Numbered from the stretch's first letter, positions 11,528 through 25,084 are shown. The stretch: DNA of 64,000 nt from Symbiodinium kawagutii (GCA_009767595.1 VSDK01009724.1:216178-280177); one strand, 5' to 3'. The notes: generated from the letters alone by a model not told the origin. A program made the numbers and translations.

Positions 11528-11637
11528 CACCACCATTACCCCTGGTTCCCCCATCATTAACCATTGTTTTCCCTCTAGTTTGTTGGTCATTATCCCCCAT
11601 GAAATTGGTTGGTTAAGTGCTTGACCCATAGCCATAT
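11528..11637. mobile_element. MITE-like element, family B, left end lost
   Basis: Shares the interior TTACCCCTGGTTCCCCCATC and the right end CTTGACCCATAGCCATATA with the other copies. A second family B right end follows at 11697-11733, 50 bp inside the donor of exon 36. Confidence 0.7.
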
Positions 11638-11785
11638 ATAGATGGTATATCCCCTATAGTTGCTAGTTGTAATCCCCTATTAATAACCACTAACCATTGG
11701 TTGGTTGGTTGGTTAACTGCTTGACCCATAGCCTTTTAAACTGTGAAGGAACTCCCAGTGGCCAAGGCGCCCAGCTCGGCAGTGC

Positions 11786-11889
11786 CTCGCCCTTCTGCAG
11801 GCGCTGGATGCGGCGCACCTTCCCCGTGGTGAGGTTGGTCTGCGTGCCCTGGCTCTCCGAGTCGAAGACCACCTCGAAGTGGTAACGAC
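11786..11889 (-). CDS. Exon 36, WWE domain second half
   Basis: Thirty-four codons: RYHFEVVFDSESQGTQTNLT and TGKVRRIQRLQKGE. R-Y-x-F-x-V-x-F, Q-T-N-x-x-T-G and R-R-I-x-R are the hallmark second half of WWE domains, which bind poly-ADP-ribose or partners in ubiquitin ligases. The acceptor is TGAG|GTCGT. The donor is GC-type, phase 0 or 1. Confidence 0.87.
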
Positions 11890-12901
11890 CTCAGAGTGAG
11901 TTGTGAAAATTTCAGTTTGAACTTCTCAAAGCTAGGAACAGCTAGGAACAGCCATGCAATTTCAGGTAAAGTTCGCTTAAGACTTAGGGAAAAGCTAGGA
12001 AAATGAAAAACATCAATGGCAAAAGTGGATTCGAAAACCTGTGGGTTTAATGCAGCTCTATCCTTTAGAATCATCATTTGAGTGGCAGATGTGAATCCGA
12101 TTTGGTACATCCTTGCTATGAAACTTATGTAGCGGTTGCTGATAATAGATGATAATAGCACAACAGGAACCACGCCCACCACCAGCCATGTCGAACAACT
12201 CAAGGAATGTAAGAAAAAGCAGCACCAGCAACAGAGACAATATCAAAAGCAACAAGAACCGCTACAACAGCAAAACAGGAAAAGAACAAATAATGCCTGT
12301 AAAATCCTGTATACAAACGAATGGGTACAAACAGGGAATGCCACTAGTAGCAGTGAGATAAACAACAATAACAACCACAGAAACAAGGACAATGACAAAG
12401 TCGACAACAGCAACCACAAGACTGGCAGCAACAGCAACAACAACAGTAACAACAGTTGATTAATACAATCACAAGCATACTTACCACAACCATATTCGCA
12501 AGCACACCACAAACATAGCATGGTGAGGCTTTTGCTGGGTCTTTGCCAGGTCACTTGCAGGGGGGGCCAGAGGCATTGTAAGGAAAGAGGTCGTTCGAAC
12601 ATTATGACGCAACTGGTAGGCCCTGGTAGACTTGGGAAAGAACTGTCTTAGGCAGATGAAGAAGCAAGGCCAGGGGTCCAGGTGGACTTGGTCAGCGTGC
12701 AGCTGGGAAGACCGAGAATGTCCTAATGGATCCTAATGGAGGGCACAGGGGAAGATTCCCTGGGGCTTAGCCGCGAAGAAGGATAGGATCACGCGCATCA
12801 GACCTGAACCCACCATCCATGGGACCTCGTCCATTTGGATGACCAGTCACGCAGTCTCTACCGGCGGATGACCCCAACCAGCTGCTCCTTGGCCAAGGTG
12901 C

Positions 12902-13045
12902 CCAGGCTATATCGAATGGGTCCATCAGAGGTGCTCCCTTCGAAGGGTTCGTTGTTCAGCAGCCATGGGCTCCAGCCTTTCTCCAGCTCGATGACCCATT
13001 GATGGTCGCCTTCGTAGCCCTTCACTTGGCTTCCCAGGTAGTAGC
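12902..13045 (-). CDS. Exon 35, WWE domain first half
   Basis: Forty-seven codons. YYLGSQVKGYEGDHQW leads into WVIELEKGWSPWLLNN and ends at PIRYSLG. The W-x-x-E-x5-W-x-P-W spacing matches the start of WWE domains. The acceptor is TTGAG|GCTAC and the donor is of the GC type (CTGG|GCACC, phase 1). Joining to exon 36 restores SLGRYHFE. Confidence 0.85.
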
Positions 13046-15222
13046 CTCAAGATGGCGAGCAGATGAGCTTTCCCCCCAGCCATGCCTGTAGCAGCAGGAC
13101 CCTGGTGGGACGGGAATCTGAACCACCAATCTGCTGTCTTGCAGCAGTAGCACCCAACAAGGAAAAACATGGAGTTGATTGATGGCGTTATGATCGCACA
13201 ACAAGATTGTGGAATGCCCTGGAATGCCTCGTTTCATCCATGTTACCATTGCTTTCATGCAAATTGCCTAACGGCTTCCACCGGCTTCCGGGCTGAAAGC
13301 TTGACCTGTGCTGCAAGTCTGACCGTTGAGCCTACGCATGGGAAACAGTCATCATACTTTGGCACATGCGTAGAAAGTCTAGAGATACTAGAAAGCAGGT
13401 AGATAGTGAAACAGAATCTAGATACTAGAAACAGATAGATACTATATTTTTCGGAGTCGTCATCTACAAATGCTAGAAACAGCCAGAAGTGGATTCCACT
13501 TGTTGTGAGTCGAGTCATATCAATCATATCCACTAGAAACAGCTGGCAATTTGTGAGCGATCATCAGTGAGGGATGGTTGTAACATCTGTATAGCTGTGG
13601 GTAAGCTGCATCTGTCCAGTGAATTGGCCACTAATCGTCACTCTTGCTCATTGCTGGTGATTAAATAATCGAAATCAGCCAACCATCATCACACATCAAA
13701 AGTCATCATTAACAAGTAATAATGACAAAGATAGACAAACACCCACGGATACTCAATCATGGTCAGGGCCATTTTCAGCGGATTTCACCGACACTTCTCG
13801 CATGGAGCTGCGGACCCAACAGCTGGTCCCCAACAGCTGGGTCGGTGGCAGCTCACCGCAGCAATTGACCATCCGGGGAAGCCATTGCGGCAAGCCATTG
13901 GAGCAAGCCATTGGGGTTTATTGCCAACTGTTTCTAATGGCAATAACCAAGTGAATCAGTTAGCAATGGCAATAAGGTTAGCCATGGCAATGGATACTTG
14001 TTGCCAACTGTTTCTAATGGATAGCAGGAAGGAACTCAAGCTCTTAAGCAATGGCAATAAGTAAACCATTGACACTGTTCAAGGGGAAGCCCTTGTGCAC
14101 CAGCTGCCACCGGGGCCTTTTTCCGCAGCAACAGGATTTCAACCGGAGTTCTCTGTGTTGGATGATTTGTCTCTCAAGCGGTTCATTCATGAATCTCTGG
14201 TATCCTCCCCCTCTGGCATAAATTGGACCAAGGAATCTGGTATAGTTTAAATAACTTACGTACCCGATGCCGAATACCGATTCAAAACTCTGGGACTCTA
14301 GAGTTGACACCCTCACGCGAGAACACGTCTCAAAAGAATGCAACTGGCAATTCAACCAGCCACGTGATTTGGGTGAAAGGAAGTAAACTTGAAAGTATCA
14401 ACAGAACAACTTCAACCATACTACTATCCAAGCACGTCTGACGAGCAGCAGGTGGGCAAGTTTGCATCAGCCTTGGTGCCGTGGCACACGGCGTTAGCAG
14501 CCACGGCCAGACTTGCCATTGGCGCCTCCTCTTCCTCCTCCTGAGCGGGCGGACGCAACCCGGTTTTCATGCGTCACTGGTGGTACTGCCATGGAATGCC
14601 TAGAGTGGTGACAAGCAACCCCCCAAAATGGGTCCGCAGTTGTCATCTGGAAACAACCACAGAGTTCATGAGTAGAATTGTTACAGCTTGGCGAAAATTG
14701 GTAAAGGTACCAAATGTGCTAGGATGTGAACATTGGGATGGGAGCAGCCGGGAGGTACAGGGTTTAGATCAGCCCAGTCCAGCAATCACAGCATACCAAT
14801 GTGTAGCAACAGTAGTCAAGCTACGATTCAATGTCACCAAGGATCCGATAGGCAAGCACTGATGCAAAAATATGACATGATCCCATGATTCGACCAACCA
14901 CCATGAAATTGCACCTTGTTCTTTTACATATAATATGAACATGCTTAATTATTCTGAAAGTGCTTGTAATAGAAAGTCCTTTGCAAAGACACTGATGCCT
15001 TGCAGCTTCCAAAACAAACGACTTATAGCTCAAAACCCAAGTTGTCCTGATTTCAACTACTGAAATCTCGTAGCTAAACATAGCTAAACCATGCTAAACC
15101 CAGGGAACTGCCTTCGTAAACCCATGGAAACTGCCTCAGTTCCAGTTTTTTCGCTGCTGAGTTCCGTCCTTATCCAGGCAGTTTTCGATGGTTCGAGTCT
15201 CCTCCTTCTCAGAGAAGTGCAC

Positions 15223-15309
15223 CGAACGCTGCCTCGAAGGCGACACCGAAGGACTCGAAGGACTCCTGGGAGCGATCCCGGCAGAGGCGGTGAAAAAGCA
15301 GGGCAGCAC
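15223..15309 (-). CDS. Exon 34, helical
   Basis: Encodes AALLFHRLCRDRSQESFESF and GVAFEAAF. The acceptor is CCCCAG|GTGC and the donor is TTCG|GTGCA, phase 1 at both ends, matching exons 33 and 35. Another open frame here reads RSVHFSEKEETRTIE, but it does not join its neighbours. Confidence 0.7.
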
Positions 15310-17133
15310 CTGGGGATGGTCACATGGGGTTACAAGCCACCTTATAATGGGCCTTAAATATGGCCTTGTTACTATGCTATAGCATTTTATCCTAGGGGAC
15401 TAAAGTGTTTTTGAAGATTGAACAGTAGTTCCATTCAAAAGTGCTTGGCAAACTCATCATCGCGTGTGTTACCTCACAGATATGGGATGTGCGTTGGAGT
15501 CATTGGTGCCCAACCCCCACGTCCTTTGTGTTCTTGAAGTTGTTAAACAGTTCCAACACTCGGCTTCAGTCACTTGCGAAAATGGGACAACACTGCTATT
15601 GGAAACCAGGCTGATCTGTGTGCATCTGTGGGAATAGGCAAGATTACCGACGGCCCGCGGCCACTGCCCTTTCACTTGCCACCCTTCGTTTAGTTACCAT
15701 GATTTTGGAAAGACCACCCTTTACACTGGTATGTCCAAAAATAAAGGACACCCAAAAACATGTTCAAGCAGTCGGAGTACCGAATTGTTCTTTTTATGCC
15801 AGGCTAGCGGACCTTTTCCTTGGGTCAAGTGTAAAGCGTTCTTTAGATGAGGTAGGTTTGATTCAATCGACGACTTGGCGAGCACCGGTGCCAAGCCACT
15901 GATCAACTTCGCTCATGGCCGTGATCGGTGGGCAAACGGCCGGCACGTGAAACCAGCAACTGAGCCGAAAACAAGAAACCCACATAGAAATTTGTCTGTG
16001 GCAATGGGCAATCTGATTTCTGTTGAGTTTCGAGTTATAAAAGTGGCTACCTACAATTTTTTTAGGTGTGTTGTCTGTAAGGATATTTTGTTTCCTGGCC
16101 TGTTTGCTTGTTCAACTGTTTGCATGGTGGTATTTGATCGTGTATGCTTGTGTGCTGCTGTGGTAGGTTGTTGCTCTATTTTTTTCGTTGTTTTCTTTGC
16201 TGTTTGGCTGGCTGTACTGTCTGCTCGTTTCTTGCCTGCCCTACTGTAGCTGTTGATTGGTTTCTTTCTGTTCTTAGGAGTTGCTTGGCCTTTCTGTCGA
16301 TTGACTTGCTGCTATCGTAGGTGCGATGCCTTCGCTATAGTCTGAAAGCGTCCTAACGCTGGTCCTTCCAGATATCGAAGACATCAATGATTGGTAGTTT
16401 CAGCCCCTTTAAAATATTATTCAGATTACTTGATGAACCCACCATTTGAAGTATAGGGGAAAGCAACAAATGTGTAAAGCCGGGAACCAGATCTAGATTC
16501 GTGACCAAAATCACCCTTCCACGTCGCTGAAAATACTCATTCTGAATGACGTCAAGCTCAGCCTCTCATGGACGTGGATCCAGCCTCACCTAAAAGGTTG
16601 CGAATGTCAGCCCGCTTTATGAGCAGCGCACCAAACAGAACAGTCAATCCTTCTCCACTGGTGCATGTTTGGGATCCCAAATAGTTATCTTGATCACCGG
16701 CCAATGGGGTCAACCTTTATTGCAGGCGTAAGCAGCACAACTGGCACTACCAGTCTGGCACTCCCGTGACTCAGAACTATCCCCGAGTCCGGACCTTGGA
16801 GTATGAGGCATGGATGATGCTGCCTCAGAAGCAGCGAAGCAGTGGAATTCACATCTTGAGGCTTTTCAACTCCAACCTTCGGACAGCTGAGAGCACCATC
16901 TGCATCACTTTCCGTAAACTACCGATGATGTACAGTAGCTACTTACTACTAAGCTTCTTCTGAAAAAGGCGTCAGGTCTTGGCACCATGACCTCAACGGA
17001 AAACAGCCGCAGGGGCAATTGACTCAAACATTGGTGATTTCCAGGTGGTTTCCTTGGCAAAGTGACTACATCTGGGTGGCTCATTGGTGGCTCATTGGTG
17101 GCTCCTTGGCGGACCCAAGGACTGCCAGGGCAC

Positions 17134-17194
17134 ATCCATTGCGCTTGATGGCGTCGATGAGGAGCTTCAGCACACGGTCCATGTATTGTTGCAC
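17134..17194 (-). CDS. Exon 33, helical
   Basis: Encodes VQQYMDRVLKLLIDAIKRNG, an evident helix. The acceptor is TGCCAG|GTGCA. The donor is uncertain: GGAT|GTGCC (used here) and AAGC|GCAAT both give phase 1, and the frame stays open as CALAVLGSAKEP. Confidence 0.75.
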
Positions 17195-19303
17195 CTGGCA
17201 CCGACAATGGTGGTTGGGAGGTATACTACTTTGTCTTGTGTTGTCTTGTGTCCTGTCATGTCGTGTATGCATGTGAATATGCACCTATGCTTTTCTTATT
17301 CATTGACTTATTTACATGATTTTACATGTATGCATGTACATAAAGAATTTTGCAGAGTTGTAGTTAGTTATATGATGTTGTATGCATTTGCATTGAGTTC
17401 AGAGAGGTTGAGTGTATCTGTAGCCATCGTTGGGTAACACCCAAAAGATCGATCTCGTAGGCAAACATGATCCCTGGTGGTGGGGGAAGCTTCCACGCTT
17501 GATGGCAAAGGCATGGCCTGGTGCTATCGCTTGGGATCAATGATCTAAACGTGGCAATACATCTATCGGTAGTCAAACATGCACATTCATTGGTTGTAAT
17601 CTTAGTAAGTCCAAGTAATCTTTATTCACATAAGTAAGTCTTAGGAAGTCTACTCCTAGCTTTATTCACCTTAGCAATCCTATCTGAGCTAAGTACCCAT
17701 CATCACTTGGACGTCTTAGCAAGGCGCGATTGCCATGGCTAAGGCTTCACTGGAAGAACTTCTGCCTTTTGGTGCAGCCAGTGGTCTCAATTTGGTACCA
17801 CCCAACTGGATCCATAGCTTTGGTGCCGCGAGGTTTTCCCCTCCGAACTCATAGCTTTGGCCAGCTACGATGATGAAGCCACTAGCTTCACAGCTATGTC
17901 AGCTACGCCCAAATCTTGTCCCAAGAGTAGTTTCAAGCCATATTAATTACACGGTATGCTCGCCACACGTAACAGGGAAAGGTGGGCGATGGAAATGTTG
18001 CAACTTGCCAGCCCGATCAATTTGCACGAAAAAACGAAAGGCTTTGCAAAACAACATCTGAAGAGATCAAAGATATAACAGAACATAACGAAATATGAGG
18101 ATAGCGGCTAGCAAAATATGAGGACATATATGTTATGTTTTGATCCCCGAAAAAAAAAAAAAAAACACAACAACTCTTTGAGGATCAAACATGCTCAAAC
18201 TCGGTGCGTACAACGGAGCGCCCCACCCGTCTCAGCAGTGCAGCGTCATAGAGCAAGGAGCTGGGAGATGCCAACCTCGGGAATCGAGGTTGGAAACCAG
18301 CTCCTACTCTGGGATTCTATAGGACTAATGGATTTCCTGAGGATTTCTATAGGATGTCTATAGGATTTCCTGAGGATATTCGTAGGATTCTGTAGGATGT
18401 CCTACCTGACGATTTTAGAGGATCATAAATTTATTAAGGAAAAGGATTCCTTGAGCTAGAGGGATCCTACAAGGACTCATTCCTATGGGAACATTCCAAT
18501 GCCAGTAGTGAGAATCCATAGGAATCATACATCGCTGAACCACCAATTGTAGGGGTTTGCTCAGAGTTCCCATCAACCATTCTGGGAATAAACATAGACA
18601 GTAGTGGTATAGTTATTAGAATATGAATCATAATTTGTATAACTAGAAATAACCCTGAGGTATGTGAACATCATATGATTTCACATATGCTACTGCACAT
18701 TACTGCGCTAAGTAGACTGACATTGATTTATGTATTTCATACCACAACTTAAGACATACTTGGAGGACAGTGGGGCGCTACAAGTGTGACACCAATCAGT
18801 TCGGGCCATCATGAAATTGGACAAGGCCATGCCAGCTATTGTCCAACCCAATCAGCATCTCAACAGCCTATGTTAGAGGCTCAATGTGACGCAAGTAGTT
18901 GGAGGGGCACTGATCCTATTCGAAAGTATCTGAAAACAAACACAATGGCAAACAACTGACATTAAGCTTTGGACCCGCAGGCCGACTTGGCACAAAGCGA
19001 TGTCAATAGACTGAGGCTTTCAGCCCCATTTCTCGGGCAGTATGGAACCAGATCAACCAATAACATTGACCCCAGAAGAATAGACCCCTGGTTAATCAAT
19101 AGGAGGTGACCCCAAGTTCGCCAAGAGGTTTCCTATTTATATGGTTGATCAATCACCAACTCAAAAAAAACAAAGTTTACCACCAACTAAATTGATTGAT
19201 CAATAGGGGGTATCCCACCATCTCCCACCACTGATTCGTTTGCCTTTGGGGAACCATTGGGTGGCTTGAGGAACCGTTGGGGGCATCCCCCTGGTTGGAT
19301 CAC

Positions 19304-19405
19304 CTCGTTGCCAGAGCTTCCAATGCTTCCACTCTGAGTGTCATGGCCATCCATAGAGGCCGTCCAAGAGATTCCTGAATCGTAAGCCGCGGCGTCTCCA
19401 CGAGG
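19304..19405 (-). CDS. Exon 32, Ser/Gly-rich linker
   Basis: Thirty-four codons, including AAYDSGISWTASMDGHDTQS and GSIGSSGNE. The donor ACGAG|GTGAT is good and its phase 0 matches exon 33. The acceptor position is approximate. A second frame (LTIQESLGRPLWMAMTL) is also open but does not fit exon 33. Confidence 0.6.
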
Positions 19406-19883
19406 CTTTGGGGCCGGAACTCGGCCGTTGCAAGTGGCAGTATACGTTGATAACGCAAGTGCAAATGACGTTTCTATAGTTGAAGGAATTCGACAAAGAA
19501 TGACTAAATGATTACCTCAAGAGAATTTTGAATAATCTCTAAGAGAACCCCCAACGGTGGGACATTGGTTGCAGGGCACCACTTGACCAACTTCATACCC
19601 CCATAAGAACCTCTCGACTTGCTAGATGTGATGGTATGTATCATGACGGTTTGGCATGGTTTGGCTGGTTTCGAGCCATATCTCAGAATGATTGATTCCA
19701 ACTTGTTCGAAATGATCTTTCACCGAACGTGCAAACTGACGTCCACAAATGGTGCACAATCTGTAGAAAAGAGTAGAAAGGTAGTGAAATGCACAATTGG
19801 GCACGACCAAAATCCCACTTATGGATGTGGCACCGGGGCCTTGCACTGGTTGGTCACTAGCGACTCTGACAAGAAGCAAGCTA

Positions 19884-20013
19884 AATGGCTATGGATCAAT
19901 ATTAACCAACCATAATGGCTTATAACGACCAACCAAATCATAGGGAAAACAAGGGTTAATGGGGTTAATGATAGGGGAACCAGGGGTACAGGGTTTTGAC
20001 CCACAGCCAAATG
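19884..20013. mobile_element. MITE-like element, family B, opposite orientation
   Basis: The reverse complement of this segment matches the copy at 32004-32123 along its whole length, including both termini (AAATGGCTATGGATCAA and TTGACCCACAGCCAAAT) and the CCCCTGGTTCCCC interior block. Confidence 0.8.
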
Positions 20014-20357
20014 AGTGGCTTTGCATGATAGAATAGCTCCACAGGGACCCAGTTTCAGCCATAGCGCAGCCGCACAGCATGGCACAGCGTTTCCCCCTTT
20101 CAACCAAGAAGGGTTCAGCACGGCCCGTTTGCGGATACAGGAGCTACCTCTAGTGACTCTAGTGGCAATAGGGGTTAGCTGATGGTAAACCTACCGTCTT
20201 AACTATTATTATCACTAACCATTCTTCACTTCAAAACTCTTCACTTCAAAACCTGGACTTTTTAGTGGATATATAAGATAAACCATCCGGTATAGTAAAT
20301 CATAGCACTGGTAGATTCATCTCCCAAAGCCTTCTTCACCATTCTTCAGCTCACCAC

Positions 20358-20426
20358 CTGCACCGCCTTCCCCGTTTTGCCCAGGGGCTCAATGGTTTGC
20401 CACTCGTCACGAAGGTCCTGGCGTCC
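20358..20426 (-). CDS. Exon 31
   Basis: Twenty-three codons: GRQDLRDEWQTIEPLGKTGK and AVQ. The acceptor is AACAG|GGACG and the donor is GCAG|GTGGTGAG. The frame is also open upstream, so the acceptor could lie further 5'. Confidence 0.65.
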
Positions 20427-21714
20427 CTGTTGACCCCTGGATCCCAACCTGACCGCCCCACCGCTCCAGATCCAGGTCCAGCCATTGAAACAGCTTTGTA
20501 AACCAGAGATTTCTGGGCGAAATGCGCATGTCTTATTGCATGACTATCCACTGTCATTGACTATCAGTCACTGTCAGCAAATGACTATCAACTTCAAGCT
20601 TCGTGTCACTGTCATTGCATTCTTTTCACCGTGCTGTTGCAAAATTGTTAGTCCAACAATGATCCCTTTTCGCAGCGAGTCTCTCCGTGATATTGGTCAT
20701 GACCTAGTTGGTCATCTACAAAGCACAACTTATAGTTTTGATCTTTCTTGCTGTCGATGGTGCCAGAGCCCACCGTCGTTTTTTTGCTATGGGTCAAAAA
20801 AACATGTATTGTGTCATATGTTTTTTGCTTTTCAATTATTTGTTTAAAAAACATGATACACAAAGTGCTCAGAAACCGCCGCCCACTATCCTATCGGCCG
20901 GCACTCCCGGGTTTCTACATCCAGCTGTCCTGAATTTTCCGCACCAATTGCAGATCCTGGGGCGGCCAAGTGGTGCTATGCCCAAGCCCTATGGGAAGTC
21001 CCCAAGTAGGATAGGACTACGACTGCAACAAGGTATCCCTATGTGAAGGGACTAAGGGGAAGGACAATCCCTATTTGAAGTCCCCAATGTGAAGCCAACT
21101 GCAAGCATTTCATCCGCATTTCGGTTTGCCGTTGGCTTCTTTCCTCGGCGAATCAGCTACAGAGCTCAGTGAGCAGCACTGGCGTTAGGATGATAACAAT
21201 GCAAGCGAAAAGACATCTGATGTCAAACAAATTCGAAAGGAACAAAATTCGGAGAACAATGAGAACATGTGTAGCTTCTTTTATATAGATGCTGGAGAAA
21301 CACGCCTGATCCATGCCTTTCATTTTTTGAGCCGCGACCGTATATTAAATCCCTTTGAATCCGTTGTCTCACCCGGATGACACCCCTGACATCCTGACCC
21401 ATCAGCGGCTGGGTGTTTTCATTCCACATGGTGTTGGAAGTCCTTTCCCCCTGCATGTTCCGTAACACTTGGATGCATGGACTAACACGGTTAAAATGAA
21501 TATGTAGCACTGGGTTCAGGTCAAACATAGAACAGTTCAATGAACATTACATATATAGAGACTCATTCACTGACTCAATCATTAAATATCAAACATTAGG
21601 TGGTTCTACATCTTATCCAAAAAATGCATATCTTTCTCACCAAAGAGGCCCACATAGGCCCACCAACCCACCATTGCTGAAAGGCTCGAGCTCAGCTGCC
21701 CTGCCGCTCCCGGC

Positions 21715-21791
21715 CTCACATTCCTCCAAGATCTGACTGCAAATGTCTTCAAAGCGTCCCTGACAGGTGGTCAATGATGGCCACAGCTTGC
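21715..21791 (-). CDS. Exon 30
   Basis: Encodes KLWPSLTTCQGRFEDICSQI and LEECE. The acceptor is TCAAG|GCAAG (entry phase 1). The donor is taken as GC-type after GAG (phase 0); the frame stays open as AGSGRAAELEPFS, so the exon may extend to about 21672. Confidence 0.72.
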
Positions 21792-23007
21792 CTTGAGAAC
21801 TTGTTGAGGTGTTGATCTTGTTGAGGTGTAGTATATCATTGCTGAGTTGTCACTAGCACCAGCTTAATATTATTGATGTTGCAGTATCTTGCTGCGATTC
21901 AGGGAGGGTCTAGAGCTGGTTGTAGTAGAGCTGGTTCTAGTGGTTGCAGTGGTTGCAAGGGTATATACAGAGTTTTGACCTCAGGGGAAGCCGAAATGCA
22001 GAGCTATGCCTGAACCTCAGAGTGGTTGCATGTTTAATGCAGAGGCATCCCAGAGCAGAAAGAATGAACAAAAACTCTTTGTCGACGGGGCCAAATGCGT
22101 TAGCATTGGCACGCTATTATGCATGCACGTGCACATGTCACTCGCAGAATCAATCAATGCAAACTACCAACAAAGGATCAAGGTATCGGCTGAAAAGATG
22201 CCGGTTTTTCGACGACACTTGCACTTGTGTTCAAAGTACCTTTTTTGAAATGGATCACTCACCGTCTATACTGATGCAGCATCATGAGATATCCTGAACA
22301 CAAACGAGGAAATCATGAATGTTTTCACCATTGAAAGAGATACTGCTTCATGGCAGAAAGACAGTCACACCTCCAGAAAATTAGAACTGCTGACTCAAAG
22401 GCGGTGCGGTCAAACAATGAAATACTAAATTTGTGGGCTGCATTTCATACTTTGATAAAAACATGCTAGAGAAATATTGCCCAGTAAAACTTCCAAGCAT
22501 TGTCGCAATGCTTTTTATCAATATTGCTGGGATACTGCATTGTGGAAGAAACACACTCATTCCTTAGCATAGTTTACCACAATACTACCTTTCTTATTTT
22601 GCAAGGATCTTGCCTCCTGCAAGGAAAACACTTTCATCATGGAGCAAAATTGAAACTTTTCACATGCACATAACACCAGTCCAGAACTAAAGCATTTGCA
22701 AGCTTATTGTCTTATCAAAAATGCATCATTACAGTATCACTTTACAATCAATAGTCAATTTATAGAGATTAACGGGTTACAGTATCACTTTAAATTGAAT
22801 GATCCCCCAATCCCAAAACACACTCATCAATACTTTCACAGCTTCAGGGCCCACCTCTCTGTTCAATAGGTGGAAAACAAGACATGTCTAAAACCATCAA
22901 ACGTATCACTATTGATGGTGATCATCCCCTATTGCTACCCACTGGTGCTATGGTCAAGCCACCACCAACCAGGTTCATTTGCCGCTACTTCCCATCTTAA
23001 ACCAGAC

Positions 23008-23073
23008 CCCGGGTCAGCGCCACAACCTCGCTCCCCTCTGGGCTCAGCCGCCGCACCTCCAAAGTCACGCCAC
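23008..23073 (-). CDS. Exon 29, beta-rich
   Basis: Encodes GVTLEVRRLSPEGSEVVALT plus R. The acceptor is GGCAG|GTGGC and the donor is CGGG|GTCTG, phase 1 at both ends. Alternating hydrophobic residues suggest two beta strands. Confidence 0.78.
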
Positions 23074-23169
23074 CTGCCGCTGGAGCTCATGCTTGTGCCG
23101 GAGACGGTTGAAGGGAGCGGAAAACACACATGTTGATCAATCCCTGGTTACCAGGATATTGTAAGCCTT

Positions 23170-23213
23170 AATATATATATATATACTTATATATATATAT
23201 ATATATATATATG
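23170..23213. repeat. (TA)n microsatellite
   Basis: Two TA runs separated by a CT. Further short TA runs follow at about 23462-23485 and 23540-23560. Confidence 0.88.
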
Positions 23214-23705
23214 TTGAACCATAGCAGCATATTGTTGATGGCTTCCGTGGTTCACTGTACTGCTAGTATACTGCTCTATTCTGGGTTCAGCTAGCTTGTT
23301 TTTGGTGAAATGTCGACATCTGGGTGGGTTCTCGTATTGGTTTCAAGTTCGTGGTCAGTTGCTTCAATCCGTAAGTGTTATGGAGAATTATGTAACTTTG
23401 TAGAAACACCACAATAAGAAAACAACATATCCAAACATCTACAAAGAGTGCACATAAACAAATATATATAGATATATATATATATGAAAAGTGAGATGTG
23501 CGTGAACAAGTATGCAGTATATAGACAATCATGCCTATACTATATATATATATATATAGAGATAATTCGATATTCATACAGTATATATACAGGATATGAT
23601 TATACATGTATATATGTTATATACTGTATGTGTGAACACTTATGATTTCATATAGCGATATCACTGCTGATCTCATTGCTATTCGTTTTGACCTCTGAGT
23701 CACGC

Positions 23706-23796
23706 CTTGCTTCGCCCAGGCCGTCCACAAGGTCTCCATCTCGCGGACTTTGGCCGCTTGGACGTTGCACAACTCCTGGGGCACCCGGGGAAGGCC
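23706..23796 (-). CDS. Exon 28, helical
   Basis: Thirty codons: GLPRVPQELCNVQAAKVREM and ETLWTAWAKQ. The acceptor is CCCCAG|GGCC and the donor is of the GC type (CAAG|GCGTG, phase 1). Reads smoothly from exon 27 into exon 29. Confidence 0.8.
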
Positions 23797-24957
23797 CTGG
23801 GGATCGATGAGCCCACAGGGTCCACAGGGTCCACAGTGAGGATGTGGAGATAACATCAACATGTCGAGATTATGTTGGAAATTCTCTTGGAGATTCTCTT
23901 GGAGATTCTCTTGGAGATGATACTTTTGCTTTTCACATCTTTTCACCCATCTGGTCAATATCTTTGATAAGCCAGCAAGATTGACTCGATCGAAGTGTAT
24001 GATTGTCAAAGAGGTGTTGACGAGTAATTAGTGGTTGCGAAACATCCCTTAGCAACTTTTCTTCATTCTTTGGAGGTGCCACAATCTGATGATGGTGATG
24101 CAAACCAGCTGCGAAATGGTGCTTGATGGTCCATTTGTAGTCTTCAATTGGCTGCAACTCTAGCTACTTTGAAGACCAAACCACTACCTACCAGACCTTG
24201 TTACCTACCTTGCCGTTTCTATCCTTTAGTCTCCTTTTGTAGGCACAACAACCGATGAATATGAAAGTTAGGAGGGTTTCTGTAGCTTGCCAACCGCTCA
24301 TCTAAACAAAGAAACATGGCTTTAACCCCGAGACGTTAGCGTCGGAGGTACGGGACTATGCGTCGTCTTTCATGCGCAAAGTTCCTACAAACGGACGACA
24401 AAGTCATTCCGCAGTCATCCCTCTAGTTTGTCAAAAAAAAGTCATGCTACTCTACCTGATGCGATTTGCAAAGTGGCACCGAAAACAACCAGCACGTGCA
24501 CCATACAACCGGGATGCTTCCCTGCTGAGTGGCTGCTCCACTGGTCTAGGATTATAACTATTACACTGATGTCATGTCCTTGGTAATTAGCACGACTGAA
24601 CGTAATTCTTGATACCTCCAAAGCATGGATTTTTTGATTATGAGATTGTGGTGGGTTAGTCTACTGGCATCTGGCCCATCCGTGACCTTTTGCTCGCTAA
24701 CATCTATATGTATTCTCGTCGTTGTGGCAACGAAAGCAATCACATCGCGATGGTTTCCACCCCTTCCCAAAAATACCAGGAAACATCCGCAAACCAAAGC
24801 CATCCGCCAAAACATGAGTAAATCAACCAACTCCCCCAACTATTGGGGAAAAAAACAAGTTACTAAAACCATCTAAAACCATCTAAAACCATCTAAAACC
24901 ATCTAAAACCACCAACCAAATATCTAAAAAAGCTGAATCCACAACGAAATCTGTAGC

Positions 24958-25071
24958 CGGCAAGGCTTGATAGCTTCGGCATCGCTCCTGCACCATGGAC
25001 ACCAAAGACTCCAGGCTGGTGACGGAAGCCTGGAGATGGACACAGCGCGAAGAGATGGCCAAGGCCACGGG
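24958..25071 (-). CDS. Exon 27, helical
   Basis: Thirty-eight codons: PVALAISSRCVHLQASVTSL and ESLVSMVQERCRSYQALP, a likely amphipathic helix. The acceptor is TTCAG|CCCGT and the donor is of the GC type (GCCG|GCTAC), phase 0. Confidence 0.78.
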
Positions 25072-25084
25072 CTGAATAGGTAAC

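Noticed and set aside
15170-15309. PP1-docking-like peptide RSVHFSEKEETRTIE in an alternative frame of exon 34
   Set aside because: That frame does not connect in phase with exons 33 and 35, and its third-position G/C preference is weaker than in the chosen frame.
15875-16249. 124-codon hydrophobic plus-strand frame resembling a membrane protein
   Set aside because: The hydrophobicity comes from a long T-rich tract; no start context, homologous pattern or coding composition.
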